A stretch of DNA of 64,000 nt, taken from Owenia fusiformis. Taxonomy: Eukaryota; Annelida; Polychaeta; Sabellida; Oweniidae. Of the stretch, positions 43,486 through 57,537 are shown piece after piece. The stretch lies in the NCBI GenBank assembly GCA_903813345.2, contig CAIIXF020000003.1:17870931-17934930 (forward strand). Reading direction: 5' to 3'. Within the stretch, counting starts at the first letter, position 1. Every line of letters starts with the position of its first letter. Made by a program: the position numbers and the translations under genes. Below the pieces are notes generated by a model that saw only the letters and a list, made by a program, of their open reading frames with translations, searched no databases and was not told the origin of the DNA.

Positions 43486-46400
43486 TGAAGTTAGTAATAT
43501 AAGTATACAAATAGTGAAACTGACTGGGTGCTTTATGTGTTACTGGAATATGTAGTCAAGGCCAGAGTAAATAATGTGATGTTCAGCACTTCCTTCAACA
43601 ATTGTTTAAAACTACAGTATATTAAGTAATAAATGAAAATATTGTAAGGTATATTGTGCATGATTATTGTATATAATGGGTAACAAAGTGAAAAGGATAA
43701 AGATTGAAATGTTACATGCTAAAATGTTCAAATTATCAGAATTAAAAAAGGACGTCCTTGGCAATTGAAGAATTATCAAGAAATGAAGTCAGTGCTCCAA
43801 ACTGTATTACAATATTAGACTATTTTGAAAATAGGCATGATATAGTAGACATCGGTGATAGAAAGATTGTGTAAAACTGTGAAATTTTATCGAAAGTTCG
43901 TCTCCATCTGTTTAAGTCACTTTATAAGCAAAAATAATCGGAAGCCGTCATTCTTCTAGAAAAATGAATATTGCTAAACAAAGAATCAATTACTCTAACC
44001 AACAGTCAGTACCTGGATTGTTAGATGGTGCTGTATAGTAATATATTATTATTTCATCAACAGAAGTGGGGACGCATTGCTATAAGTCTTTTTGCTGACG
44101 GTGTTCGGCGGTTGGTTTTCGGCGGTTGGTTTCCGGCGGTCGGCGTCTGTAACAAATGGCAGGTAGAGGCATCTTACCCGTTAATGCTTGTATTACATGT
44201 CAAAATATACAGTATTGTGCGTATTTTTATATGAAATAAAAAATCGATTAATTTACATCGTTTGTATCTTCTTATCTGACCAGCGAAAAACTGTCATACG
44301 TATATACGTTTACGTTCTTCTACGTTCTTCAAAACAATTTATCGATTCCATCATTATGGAGGTTAAGATACATGTTTTTAAAACTTGTACGTTAAATTGT
44401 AGAATTATTGTCCTCTGTGGATTAGTTCTCCCATTTGTACTGTTTATTTGGCCGATTGAGTATATAAAGGTATACAGAAAATAATTGTAATTACGTCCTT
44501 GGGAAAGTGAATTGAGAGCGGGACAGTAATCGAAATATTAAACGCCCACGTACATGTGCAGGTTCTCTTAACGTGTAACTTAACCTCCCTATTGTCCCTT
44601 ACGGTAATCGTCCATGTCTCCTTAACCTCTCTCTACTATCAGTAACTTAGTTACGAAACGTATAGTACGTCAGTCAGTTTGTCAGTAGAGAGGTTTTGCA
44701 CGACATTATCTAAAATCTGAAACGCATTCACCAGATCTATTAGTATCAAAACGAGATGCCATTAGCTGTGTATACGTTTTGGGTTTAACCTGTTGTACGA
44801 AACCTCTCTAATACGTTCACGTTCTTTAAAACATGACAATCGATCATTTGAGCCTCCTCAAATTTACCGTCCTTGATCATGATCAATAATGTCTTAAAGT
44901 TTCGGCAAAATACGAGATATCGAAACTTTCAAAATGGCCGCCTTTTATTGCAGATAATCACACGTAAAGCCTTTTCAATCCGAGCTATAATCCATGTTTT
45001 CAATTGATCATGACCATAATTTTTTAATAATTCCTAGTTCCTAGCTATCAAATCAAAAATATTGAAATCTTCCCATGTGAGCCCAGTACCCATGGTACAG
45101 TTTTTCATTTACAATTTGAAAAGTCAATCAAGTCACTTTTTATGAACGATTTTTCTCACTTTGGTAATTGAATGTTTTAAATGTTCTCTCATGTTGGCGC
45201 TGGACTGCGGTGAAAAAGAAGCGACTTGCAAGATGTCCAATCGAAGCACCGAACGTGTACGTAGTAGCCCGGACAACCACTTAAAACAATGCTATATCTG
45301 GTTTTTATCCTTTCTTAAATGTAACAGTCTCATTTCGAAGCTCATTCTGAAGCTTATGGAATTTCTACGAACAACTTTTCTTGTCCCTTATATTATTTTG
45401 AATTCATTTGAGAAGCAATTACATTTTTGGAGCAAATCAGTCACACGTACCGTTCCTTCTATAGGCAATATTGATTCATTTGCAGTTATGACCACATTGG
45501 AAGTGGAATATGATAACAGTTCTATTTTAAAGACTGACTAACGACCATAACATTCATGTACCAACCGATCAGTTTCAATTTATTGGCAAAAATATCACCT
45601 ACAAATCGTGTTTTACTTATATCTTATATACGCTGGTGTTATTAAAAATGAACCATTTTCCATTTAATTTAGGTAAATGAAAGTAAATTCAAAAATAACC
45701 GATTGTTAAGTGCTAATCCAAATAATTGGTCGTACTGTTATAAACAATGGGGAAACTGTTGACTCGCGCGACAAACCACGTCCACTCGGACGTCTGATTG
45801 GTAGCCCTTTGTGAGGCACCTAAAGGTAAATATTACATGAATGACACGGTGTCATTGTCGTTTTAACAGTGCCAGCTAACTCAATAATGAGACTAAACCG
45901 TTTAGATAAGCTAATGGGTAATATTTTGAAAACAATGCTAGTGCTACCCTTCAATATTAAAATCTTCCACGTGTTCAATTTATATGCAGATAACTTTAAA
46001 ATAATGTCAGAACTATTGGGCGGTTTTAGAGGCCCATGCTAAAAATTACAAATTGATTGCCTTAGACATTCAGTCACTGTGCAGTTATGGGGAAAGCCCA
46101 AAATGATCTATAAATAAATGATTCGGGTTTGACACAAATGATTGCATATTGATTGTGCTAAGAAAAGAATTGGTGTAAAAACAAAATGTAGAAAGAAAAT
46201 CCTCGAAAACAAGGGCTCAAAATATATGTTAATCAATCTTTTCCTAGGCTGATACAGCGTGATAAAACGTAGATACGGGCTTGGCTTGGCTGCCTCACAG
46301 TTTTAAAAATGTCAACGTAGATTTTAATTAAAAAGCGAAAGTGTGCTTTTCGATACACCCATCGGGAACCCCATTTGTTGACAGTTGTATGAATAGCCAG

Positions 46401-46807
46401 CCACTCAGCACGCTCACATTTAAATATTAAAGAAAATACGTATGCTGAATGCAATCACAGCCACTACAGGTAAATACAGGTAAAAACTCACCTGATCGTG
46501 TACATGGATAAAGTAAAGTGGATTTATAGCACGGAGCAGTAAAAGTTGAGTATACACGACTTCAGAAGTGAAGATATGTATTGATAAGTACACTTATCTT
46601 GTTAAACTATAACTAAAGGTTTAAGATGTGATAGTGAAATATTTAGAAAGTTTGTGAACAGCTGAACACGAAGGTGTGGCTCACGAAAACTAAATAGAAA
46701 TAAAAATTGATTCATAGGAATTCATAGAAACTGTTTACACACAACATATTACATATTGAAACTTTTGGATCATTATCAACACTTGTGACAACTTGAAGCA
46801 TAGTAAC
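43486..46807. other. Intergenic region before the PX gene
   Basis: This contains the 3' UTR of dehydrogenase copy 2 (AATAAA near 43627), one GTGGTGACAT-family copy (44050-44190) and the presumed promoter and 5' UTR of the PX gene at its right end. The open frame 45161-45541 begins only with TTG and shows no recognisable domain, so I do not call it. No other structured element is evident. Confidence 0.55.
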
Positions 46808-49800
46808 ATGGCCAAAATCTTGAAAAGCTTCAACTTTAGTAACGTCAATGTGAAGGATGCTATTTGCTGTGGATTCACCGAACTAAAACAAGGGACCAAG
46901 ATGGATTACACATTCGTAATAGAAGTGAAATGGTCGGACTCGCGGAGTACATACATTAAGAGGACGTATATGGACTTTCTAAACCTCCAGTACAACCTGA
47001 TGAATGTGTTTCCACCAGAGAAGAATAAAAGTATATTTGGTACCAAGAAGAAACCATTACCAATGTTACCAGGTATGTATAAGACATAAAGTTGTGATAC
47101 ACCATTATACTTGAAGTTGTGATAACTACAGTTGTGACACAATTGAAGTTATGAAGTTGTTGCAATTTGTGACACACCATACATATTATACAGTTGTGAC
47201 ATAGCTAAAGTCACAACTAAAGCTGATAACTGTTTCAGTTGTGCAGAGACATATAAAAAGATATGTCTCTGAGTTATAACACAATAAAGTTGCAGTTGTT
47301 ATCACAGTTGTGACACAATTGAAGTTTTGCACTTATCACATTACAGACACAGGAGAAGTTGTGACAAAATAAAGATGTGACAAATGTTACAGAATGGTAG
47401 AAATGGTAACTACAATTATAACAGTTATACCATTGTTGGTATCCTCAAAGTGACACGATGGTGTGTTGATATAAAAGATTGCTCATGGCACAATGCAAGG
47501 GATGATAGGGGATGTGGAAGTGGATGGATAATTTCATAATATACATAAATGTGGCACTGTTATTATTCCACAATTGTGGCATTGTGATGCGCAAGTGTGG
47601 CATTGTTATTGATGCACAAGTGTGACATTGTTATTGATGTGACATTGTTATTGATGCACAAGTGTGACATTGTTATTGATGCACAAGTGTGACATTGTTA
47701 TTGATGTACAAGTGTGACATTTTTATTGATGCACAAGTGTGACATTGTTATTGATGTACAAGTGTGGCATTTTTATTGATGCACAAGTGTGACATTGTTA
47801 TTGATGTGACATTGTTATTGATGCACAAGTGTGACATTTTTATTGATGCACAAGTGTGACATTGTTATTGATGCACAAGTGTGTTGTTTTTGTTTACAGA
47901 TGTGACATTCTCATTATGACGGTCAACATTGTTATTGTTTTCTTTAATATCATTCTTTTGTTTTTCTCAGTTTGTTTGTTTATTCAAATCTCTAAGTAGC
48001 TCTTCATGTCTGGGTGATAACACTATTTGTCATGTTGTAACGCTGTCAAGAATAACTAGACCATGTTTTGCTATATAAACATCCTGGTTTCAACTAGAAT
48101 GAAGAAAATAATCATATCATGGTAGTGCTTTTAAAATTCATATGTAATTTCAAGAAATTTAAGTTCCTTGTTCCTTAATAGACTCAGAAAATTTTGATTG
48201 ATGTAACAAAAGTTACAGTCTATGAATGAATAATCAGTTATCAGTTTACATTTTATCAAAATTTCTATTATCCCTTTTGTTGTTATAAGAAAACAGCATT
48301 CTGATACTCATCTCATCTTTCTGATTCACTCACAAATGAGAACAAATGAAATGTCATGGCCTATATGGCTCATCATAATGGGAAAACTGTGACATTTTAC
48401 ATCATAATGGGAAGACCATGACTTTTTACAGTCTTATTTTCCACATGCATATACTTATTGTAAGTTCTTAAAAAGATGTGTACAGAAAAGAATAAAGGAT
48501 GAAAGTTTTGAAAATAATTGTCACCATTGTACAATATCATTTCACTCTCATGTCATGCCTATTTTCTAAAGTTATTTTTCTCAAATTATCTCTAAACGTT
48601 TCAAAATATTACAAAATTTTACACTCTTCATCCCTTCAAATTCAAAGTTTTCTACCTGTATTACATTGTTACCCCCTATTTTAACCCTTGTTACCCCCCA
48701 TTGATGAAGAAAACACCTGCATGCAAATTGTGTTATGATTCACAGGGTCAGTAGGTTGGTCAACTTTTCTTTAACAAAAAAAGTATTAATTGAAAATATT
48801 AAGTAGTGCTTTCTTATTCCCATTAATAGAAAGGTACAAGGATTTTAATGTTTGACATATGGAATTATGAATTTGATACAATTAAAGTTTGATCAATATT
48901 TAAAATGTAATTTTCAAATTTCTTTAATTGCTATTGTTTTCTGCACCATATGCAAACTGTTATAATAATAATTATTACACTTTATTGCCATCATTTTATT
49001 AATAATATAACACTACCTTACTTTCAAAATGAAAAGAAACTACTTTATATGTGATGACGTACATTATATATGACCTCAAATTGCCGAACAATTCAAATCT
49101 GAAAGAATTAAAGCTCTTTAAATATACAACCTATTAAAGCATAAACGTCAATGGTGACCCTAACATAAAAATGAAAACCAAAATACAATGATAAAAATAA
49201 AAAGTGACAAATGTAAATGCAAATGTTTACTTCATCCTATGATTGTATGACAAACCACTAAAAAATCTTCATGAGCCAACTCAAGGGTTTCATGCATTTT
49301 ATTTATTAATGTTTTGAATCATAGCATGCGTAACCTTTACAACATATCCAAATATTTTCGCTTTGTGTTGACGTCTCCACTCTGCGAAAGCTAAGCTTAT
49401 TTACTCTAGTACCCCAGCCCTTACATAGAGCTTTAATCGGGTAATATGAGCTAAATCAATGATTCAAACAAACTTTCTAAACCAATTCGCAGGATTAGAT
49501 TTTTTATTTATAACATAGGGTAAAGTAAGGATATTGTTATGAAATAACTGTTTTAAATTATATAACTTATATTATTCATAAAATATATTGAACAACCGTT
49601 TAAAGCCAGGGGGTCCCTATGTATATTATATATGAGGCCTACCCCCTCATCTCAAATTTGAGACATTGTGTGTCACCCATTCTCAGAGATTAAAGCCTTC
49701 TTTTAGTAGTCTAGCTACAAACCCCTGTGACAACCCCCCTCCTCCTACTTGACTACACACCTTCTAACGCACTTATGTGGAGAGATTTGTAACGGAGAAG

Positions 49801-52800
49801 AGCCTCGTACATGCTAGGTAGATGAAGCTCTCTTTTAAGAGGCAAAATCATACTTTTAGAAAGGATATGGGAAATAAGGATACTTTGATCGAATCACTTT
49901 CAGTTTCATATAAACTGCTTTATTACCCTGTTCCTCATCAACTTACCACCCTTCCCTCTGATTATAACTGATGATTTTAAAGTTTAAATGTCGGTAGGAT
50001 ATTTATCATTTAACTCAAATATAGTTTCCATGACCTTTTATGGAATTTTGAATGTGAAATGAATATAAGCTGCTCACTGGCTAACAAGGGAGTGTCCTGA
50101 TATTTTGATTGGTTATTAGCTAAATCAACGAATTATCTTGCATTTGTAGTGAGTAGAAAATCACAAGATCTTTTCAAGGTATGAATGTTATTGAATATAA
50201 TTGTCTGAGGTCTGGGTGTATACCCTTAGACTTTAAATCTGCATACTAGTATATGCATGCATCATTTGGTGTGTCTTGTGTATAATTATATCCAATTATC
50301 TTGTTTTCTGTTCTACTCTTGTAATCCCTCAATCCTAACTCCTCCCCATGATCCCTGACCCCCCTCTACTCCCACTCCCCCTTCAACAATTTTCTTGTCA
50401 CACTTCTTAATAATTACAAACATATTGTACAAGTGGAGTTATTGTAGTGATTAAAACTTGAAGATTCAAAACCCCAAAAGAAAATAACATTCATAGGGAA
50501 GTCAATTTGACCTGATCAACTCTTGATGTTCTTTTGAGGAAGAAGGTATACGAACATGGAACGAAGGAATGACAAAAGTTCATAATGGAAAGTCAGAAAA
50601 TTAGGTGTTCTGTCATATTTTGGTGATTAAGAGTGAAATAAGCATGAAAGTGTAATTTTTTACGAGGGAATGTAACAGCTGATGTAGTACTGAGAACCTT
50701 GAATGACAGCATGATTACCAACCATCTTTTTGCAATCAATTTAATTACATTAATTTCTCTTAATTTTTGAATGAAAATGTCTGATTTTCTTTCATTTCCA
50801 TACAATTCAGAGTATATATCATGTCATAATTCAGTTAATTTCTCAATGATTCCTCCCCTTTTCTCACCATATGGAAAAGAAAACTGTGGTGTGCTCATTT
50901 ATTCATAGTCTACTTTACCTGGGGCATCTGCCATATGTGTTAACATAAGTTTTAACTTTTAGTAATTGCTACACTATAATGTCAATGTTGAAATAAAAGT
51001 GCCCAGAATGTTGTAAATTTACACTTCGATTGAGTATTGACAAATAATTCAGATTATGAATGTCAGTTCCTTTTTTAAACCAATGCACCAGATAGATATA
51101 CCACATCATTTGACAGAACCACACCATGTTCTACCACAACATATTTAACTACCATTGTATCACATAAATATACCAGATCATTTGACAGAACCACACCATG
51201 TTCTACCACAATATGTAAAACATATTTAACTATTGCACCACAGGTACACCACATCATTTGACAGAACCACACCATGCTGTTCATTTCTACATAACAGTAC
51301 ACCACTATTTTTATAACTTACAACATTTTGACAGTGATTCAACTTATAAAACAGGTCAGATAAGATTGGCACTTAGACAAGTCACACAATTTTATGACAA
51401 CTTGTAAAAATATGAGGACAACCAAATACAACCGTCATACATTCTTCAGATTACAAAAATAGCTTCATGTCTAGCTACATCCTCTAATCAGACTATAATT
51501 GTATGTTAATTAATAGCTTAAATCAATTAATTAATCGTTAATGGTCATAAATTTGATGTGAAATCCGTCATATATGTTTTATATGCTCTTCAGTTGATAA
51601 AAATGCATTTTTACTAGTTAGTAAAACACCTTGACCTAGACAGTGTATTGAGCATATCCTTCACAAAGAGCTAGACTTTGTCGAGGGATAAGGTCATTGG
51701 CCGCTGGGGGTTTCAGGGTATAAAATGTAAATCATGTGATGTAATGTCTACGTACTATTTGTCCATGAATTAAAAAGCTGTGCATCAAGGTGAATAAACT
51801 AATATTTCATTGTTATACACCCCTCCCCTTTTTATATTGTTACAGTCTACAGCATTTTTATAGACAGTGTTTGGTGTCTGTAACAAATTACAGCTTCTGT
51901 AACAAATAGCAGGTGGTGACATTTTGTTCATGTTCACGTTCCTATCACGTTCCAAATGATTTAAAAATTGATTCTTTGTTTTTTCAGCCGTGACCAAGTC
52001 TCTGATTATAGATGATATTGAGACGGCAGAGAAGCGAGAGCTTGAGTTATATAAGTACTGTAAAGAACTGGTCAGCCAGCCAAAGAGGGTGAGTGTTCCT
52101 ATAGATTAAGCATTAATTTAATAATGTGGAATACAAACTCACAGAAAATCCTGGATATTGTAGTAGGCAGAGTGGAAGGACTCTTGAATCTTATTGCTAG
52201 TGACATTGAGTCTACAAGTCTTCATAAAAGGTCTCATTCATTCTACTTTAGGCTTTCCTTAATTACAGGCCTCATTGCACTATGCCTTCCTTAAAGATAT
52301 ATTCCTTACAAGCCCATTTCTCTCTGGTAGCTGCAACCATAACTATTCTATCCATATTTAGTTTTGTGCATCTTACATACCATCTTACCTTTAAGCAATA
52401 TGCAAAGTTAATAGTCGATGACTGAAAATGAGCATTTCATTTTTAAATGTTCAAATTTGATTGTACTAAAGCATTTTCTCATGTTTTCCTAAATATGATA
52501 TGATATAAATGGTTATAGCTATAATATCGAGAGAGAAATTAGCGAGCGAGGAATATCCCTTTAATTACAGACCAAAAATCAGTGTCTAGACCAACCTTAA
52601 ATTATTCTTATTTTAAAATATGATAAATGTTTTGTTTGAGAGTGAAATGACTCCAGAGTTATAACTAGAAAATACAAGTAAAGTAGTATTATATATTTGC
52701 ACACATTACATCAAGATGAATTGAAAACAAACTTTTGACACATTTTCTATTTCTTCAGGTGATCCAGAGTCAAGTATTCCAAGGATTTTTCACAGGAAGA

Positions 52801-53346
52801 GCGGAAGATCCTAAACCATACAACCCTAACCAGAAGACAAACATCAAGAAAATGAATAATAATACGCAGCAAAAGAAGAAAAAGATTTCTTTGCAAATCG
52901 ACAAACATATGGTGCAATTTGGACAAACAACGCAATTACCAAAAAAGACACCTATTACTCCTAAATCGCCAAGTTACGATACCAAAACTCCTCAGACTCA
53001 TTTTACATCACCGAGTTATAACGCAAAAAGTCACGGGTTTGGATACTTGGAGAAAAAATCACCAACTGACACGACAAATCGGTTGCCAGGATCGCAAAAT
53101 TATAAATTGTATTATGACGAAGATACATCTGATTTTTCGAGAGTTTCTGAAGAAAGAGTAGCGAACATTTATGAAGAATTACCTTATAAGGATACAAAAA
53201 CTGCTGATTCTAAAGACAAACCAGCTAGCGGTCCTCCAAAGGCAAGAAAAAAGTTAGTTGCCCCTAAAGATCTGGCGATTACCCCTGATATAAGCCCCAC
53301 AAGCACGCCGGAGCAGCAAAGACATTACGTGACAGACTTCATATAG
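46808..53346 (+). CDS. PX-domain adaptor-like protein (NOX organiser / Tks-related PX, no SH3)
   Basis: Three exons, 46808-47072, 51988-52088 and 52759-53346, join in frame (phases 1, 0) into 317 residues. I use the first ATG (MAKILKSFNFSNV). Residues about 15-135 form a PX domain: TFVIEVKWSDSRSTYIKRTY, MDFLNLQYNLMNVFPPE, PLPMLPG, then ELYKYCKELVSQPK and VFQGFFTGRAEDPKPYNP. The pattern is closest to the PX domains of p47phox/NOXO1 and SH3PXD2. The usual RR-Y lipid-contact pair reads KR-T-Y, so phosphoinositide preference may differ. The remaining 180 residues are hydrophilic and apparently disordered, with SPSYDTK / SPSYNAK repeats, several Ser-Pro and Thr-Pro sites, and IYEELPY, a possible tyrosine phosphorylation site. 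No SH3 domain is encoded, so it may be a truncated family member or a PX-only scaffold that offers proline motifs to SH3 partners. Confidence 0.82.
47575..47895. repeat. Intronic minisatellite, GCACAAGTGTGACATTGTTATTGAT unit
   Basis: About twelve copies of a 25-bp unit built on GATGCACAAGTGTGACATTG TTATT, with some shortened copies lacking the CACAAGT part. It lies in intron 1 of the PX gene. The preceding 47090-47400 stretch is a looser AGTTGTGACA-rich repeat. The following 47900-51080 of the intron is plain AT-rich sequence with no exon seen. Confidence 0.85.
51090..51300. repeat. Intronic tandem repeat, about 70-bp unit
   Basis: Three imperfect copies of a unit containing CATTTGACAGAACCACACCATG and TTCTACCACAA...TATTTAACTA. 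It is in intron 1 of the PX gene. The next 500 bp hold AT-rich sequence and then a GTGGTGACAT-family copy (51830-51935) about 50 bp before exon 2. Confidence 0.8.
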
Positions 53347-56300
53347 CATAATAATGTTTCATTCATATCAGCAAGATTTATTTTTCATATTCATCTAATT
53401 AAATTAACTCATACATACATGTGTATAAGTATGGATTACAAATCGCATTTCATTGACATAACAGTGTAACGGAACTTATGTAACAAGACCTGAGGGATAT
53501 TAATTAAGTGAGGACATTAGTCAAGGACACGATTGGGGATGGTGTCAAATTTTCAACAGTTTCAGAAAATATATGGAGCTAATTTCATTGTGCTTAAATC
53601 CCCTCTCTCCCCTCCATATAAAAAACTGAAAATATAGATTTATTTGCCTTTCATCTGAACTATTGAATTATTTATAAAATTGTCATTTATCCTCCCCAAA
53701 TAAAATAAATTTTACACTCCCATAATTGTTGACAATTTGACACTACCCCTCACCCTCATTATTATGTAGTATGTGAATCTTTGACATAAGTTTAAAAAAT
53801 TATGCTTGCCTTTGAATTATATAAGTTAAATATTGAGCTGTGTACATGTATTATTACTTTGTCAAGGAATCAGTGGTCACTCATCTCTAACTTTCAATCA
53901 CCTGTATAACCAAATTAAATAGAAGCCAATACAGCTGCACTAGTATTTATGGAAAATTTCATTTGAAAACGTAACTACCATTTGTATTTATTTTGATGGT
54001 TTAGCAGACCATGTGTAGTATTCATTTCAAATTCAATCCGAATATGCCATATTAAGCTCCAATATTACCAAAATATGAAAAGTCATCTATTAGGCCTAAA
54101 GCATTATCAATGATGAATTCTGTGATTCCGTAGCCCTCAAAATTTGTCAAAATGATCTTCAATTTGTTTACATTGGCTTATTAGGACCTAGTTGACCATG
54201 AGTAAGGAGCTTTGCCCAAGACTGCTTTAAGTATTGACATATTGATAGACATGACATAAATAAATGAGGAAGGTAGTCACCTCAGATGAACTGTAATGAA
54301 ATGTCAAAGTGTAATTCTAATAGGTATAATGTAATATAGGGACAGCATGGAGCACCAAAAGCCATCAATATGTCAAATATTTGCTTTAATTTCTATTTTA
54401 AAAATAGCAAATCCTAGATGAAATAGTATTCTAGGCTAGAGAAAACCCTTATGGATTTTGAAAGATGGCATAATTTTGAAATAAAGCAAAATTGATTCAA
54501 AATGCTACTGCACATTTTGCCAATTTAACAGGATATTAAAATGTTAATAAGGGAATGTACTGCTATCCCAAAGGCCAATAGCACATAACAAAGCAGGAAG
54601 TTTGAAGTGAATTGAAGAAATGACTGTATCATTACCGCACACGTTTGATTTGGAATGTTTTCACTATTGTACAATTTCAAAAATAGCATGGTTTAATTTT
54701 AAAATTTCACAAAAATGCACTCCATTTGTGATATTTCCTGTCATTTTAAGCTCACTTTTTATAGTTTATTTGCTTTATTTATTTTTTTTCACTTTAGCCC
54801 CTGACATAGGCTGTTCAGAGTATACTATAAGTAGGGCTGAAATGGAACATATTTTGGAACTTGCCTCCAGGAATCATTAACTTCAGATGAAAACAAGGCC
54901 TACATTGATAGCAATAATTCATTCCAAAATGTAAGAAATAAATAACATTTCATTTACTCAGAATTTTTATTGCTCTATTCTTGAACCCTACCATGTTTAT
55001 ATTTTCATTGATCTTGTTCATTCTAGTTTGCTATAACAAGTAGGCAAATCTTCGTGTCCAAAAAGGTAAAATCGGATATTTTGGATATAATTCTAACCAT
55101 ACCAGCCAAAGTCATTAGGATTCCTGAATGTGCTAGTCTCAACTGAATTTTGACTATTTATGATGTTAACATAATATGAATACAGTCTTTGTTGTGTTAA
55201 CATATTGTGAAGGAGGTCTGTAGCTCACATATTTTAATGCTAAAATAGTTAATTTTTTTAGAATTGTCTCCTCATTGTCTAATAGTGAATTCAAACAATC
55301 TTCAAGGATGAATCTAATCCTAATGTCAATCCACCTACATAGGTAGATAAATTTTCAGAAAAAATTCATCCATATCCAATGTAATTTGGATAAATCTTGG
55401 GTATTGGCCCTTTAATCATAGGATTGTACCAATTCACCCAAAATTTATCCAAATCAATAATTCAAATCCCGATCAATAATTCAAAATTTATCCCAGATAT
55501 ATTTATCTTGGATAAATTCTCTGATCTTATGAATTCACAACCCCAGGTGATTCCTTGGAAAATTCAGGTGATTCCTTGGAAAATTCTCTCCTCATTGTCA
55601 AATAGACAAAAGGTTGTGAAGCACCCCGATCATTATAATACTTAAACAACATAAAACAATAAATTCTATGTACATTAAAATATTGTATTGTGTTTATTTA
55701 ATGTAGATAATATTATCATTATCATACCATGATGAGGATAAATAATTTATTTTATACCCATCCCAGATAATAACATATACAAGTATTAATATAATGATAT
55801 GCAAAACTACCACTTGACCTGACTTCTGTTTCTCACATAATGTGTATAAGGATACATGAAGTCCCAGAGATAAAATTTCAATTGTCCTACAGCAACAATG
55901 TTTCACAATATTTCGGACAAAAAAATTTCACATAAAAAATAACCAGGCATTAACATGCAAAATGTCATCACCTGCCATTTATTACAGATGCTGACTGCCA
56001 AACACCTACCACAAAATACTAACTGCCAAACATCAACCACTGAAAACTGTCCACAAAAAAGTTGACTTGAACAAACATGTCACCACTTGTGGTGGTGCCA
56101 TAACAAAGTAAGAGAGAATATATTCTGGTACATTGTGGAAGCATTCAGATGGAAGCACTTGAATGTCCTATTACTTTCTCATATACATATGTATATGTAC
56201 AAAATCTTGGCAGTTAAAAATATTATAAAACTTGACAAGTCTACTAAAATAGTGCTGTATATATATTTATGAGCATGAGCAATACGACTGTACTACTAAA

Positions 56301-56477
56301 CTAATAAATGCCATCACAAAAAAGATAACATTTGAGTTTCTATTTCCCCAAACATAATCGTGATTAATGACATATACACTGTATATATTGGCACAACCTA
56401 TAATACATTTTAACCAACCCCTTCTTGTACATCAATATTTGACGTATACTCTTTGTGCATTGGCAAAATTGATAGTA
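53347..56477. other. Intergenic region after the PX gene
   Basis: 3' UTR of the PX gene (AAATAAAATAAA near 53697) and AT-rich sequence. A GTGGTGACAT-family copy lies inverted at about 55960-56105. Short duplications such as GGTGATTCCTTGGAAAATTC (twice near 55547-55585) occur. No exon is supported. Confidence 0.55.
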
Positions 56478-56654
56478 CAGTAAAACATGTGTAAGTGAAA
56501 CACCTTTAGTACCTCTGAAAAGTGTTCCACTTGAGAGGTGTTCCACTTAGAGAGATTCATTTAACAATACGTCAATACACTGTGGGACTTTGAAAAGCGT
56601 TCCACTTAGGAGGTGTTCCACTTACAGAGATGTTCCAATTTACAGGTTTTACTG
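56478..56654. mobile_element. GTTCCACTT-family TIR element, short copy
   Basis: The ends CAGTAAAACATGTGTAAGTG and, inverted, CAGTAAAACCTGTAAATTGG are flanked by TA (56476-56477 and 56655-56656). The inside has GTGTTCCACTTGAGAGGTGT and TTCCACTTAGGAGGTGTTCC. A related looser block (GTTCACTTTAGACAGGTTTC) ends near 57060. The region up to 57537 is T-rich and contains loosely repeated CATTGTTTGTTATT words. Confidence 0.78.
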
Positions 56655-57537
56655 TAAATGCGATAATCATATCTAAATGTTGCATGTTGATGCATCTAAA
56701 TGATGAAATAATGCAGTTTTATTTATTAATCAGGTAATACAAAATTGCCTTGGCTTTGTCTATGTTTAAGTTTAAATACAATGTACCCCTTGTTAATATA
56801 CAGGAAAACTTGAGTGTGTGAATACAACTGTGAAGCTTAACATGTGAAATATGTTCACTTTATCTCTCCTGAATTCTCAATACTCAACTCCCATGTTATC
56901 AGAACCCTGAAATGTGAACACTTTAAATGTGAACATTTCTGTTGTTATTCTGAATGGGGAGGAAGGGGGGGGGGTGTTAGACACCAATTCTTTGTACATA
57001 ATGGCACGTGTGCTTATATATTTAGCCAGTTTCAGCAGTGTTCACTTTAGACAGGTTTCACTGTTCAACCTAAATGTTAATCTACATGTCCATTCTAATG
57101 CTACTTATATACATCATTTATACTAGATTTTACTCTATCATTGAATATTTTTTCCAGTTTGTTATTCTCAATTGCTCTATTGTTTATTATTGCTCTATTG
57201 CTCCATTTTGTTATATTGCTTGTTATTTCCAGTTTTTTCATTGTTTGTTATCCCTCTTTTTTAGCTCACATGTTGAGCTTTTGTATTGTTTGTTGCTGCC
57301 ATTTGTTACATTTGCTCGTTATTTCCCAGTTTTCATTGTTTAATATTCCTCTTTTGCTTCATTGTTTCTTATTTCCACATATTCATTGTTTGTTTCTTTC
57401 ATTGTTCATAATTCCCATTTGTTTGTAATTCCCACTGATCATTATTCTCACTTGCTCCAATTCCCACTTGTACATATCTCCAATTGTTTCTTCCATAGGA
57501 GTGAGATAAAGAACATCATTTAACTGTTATTACTAGC

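Noticed and set aside
45161-45541. 126-codon plus-strand open frame
   Set aside because: It begins with TTG, has no recognisable domain, and lies in AT-rich intergenic sequence.
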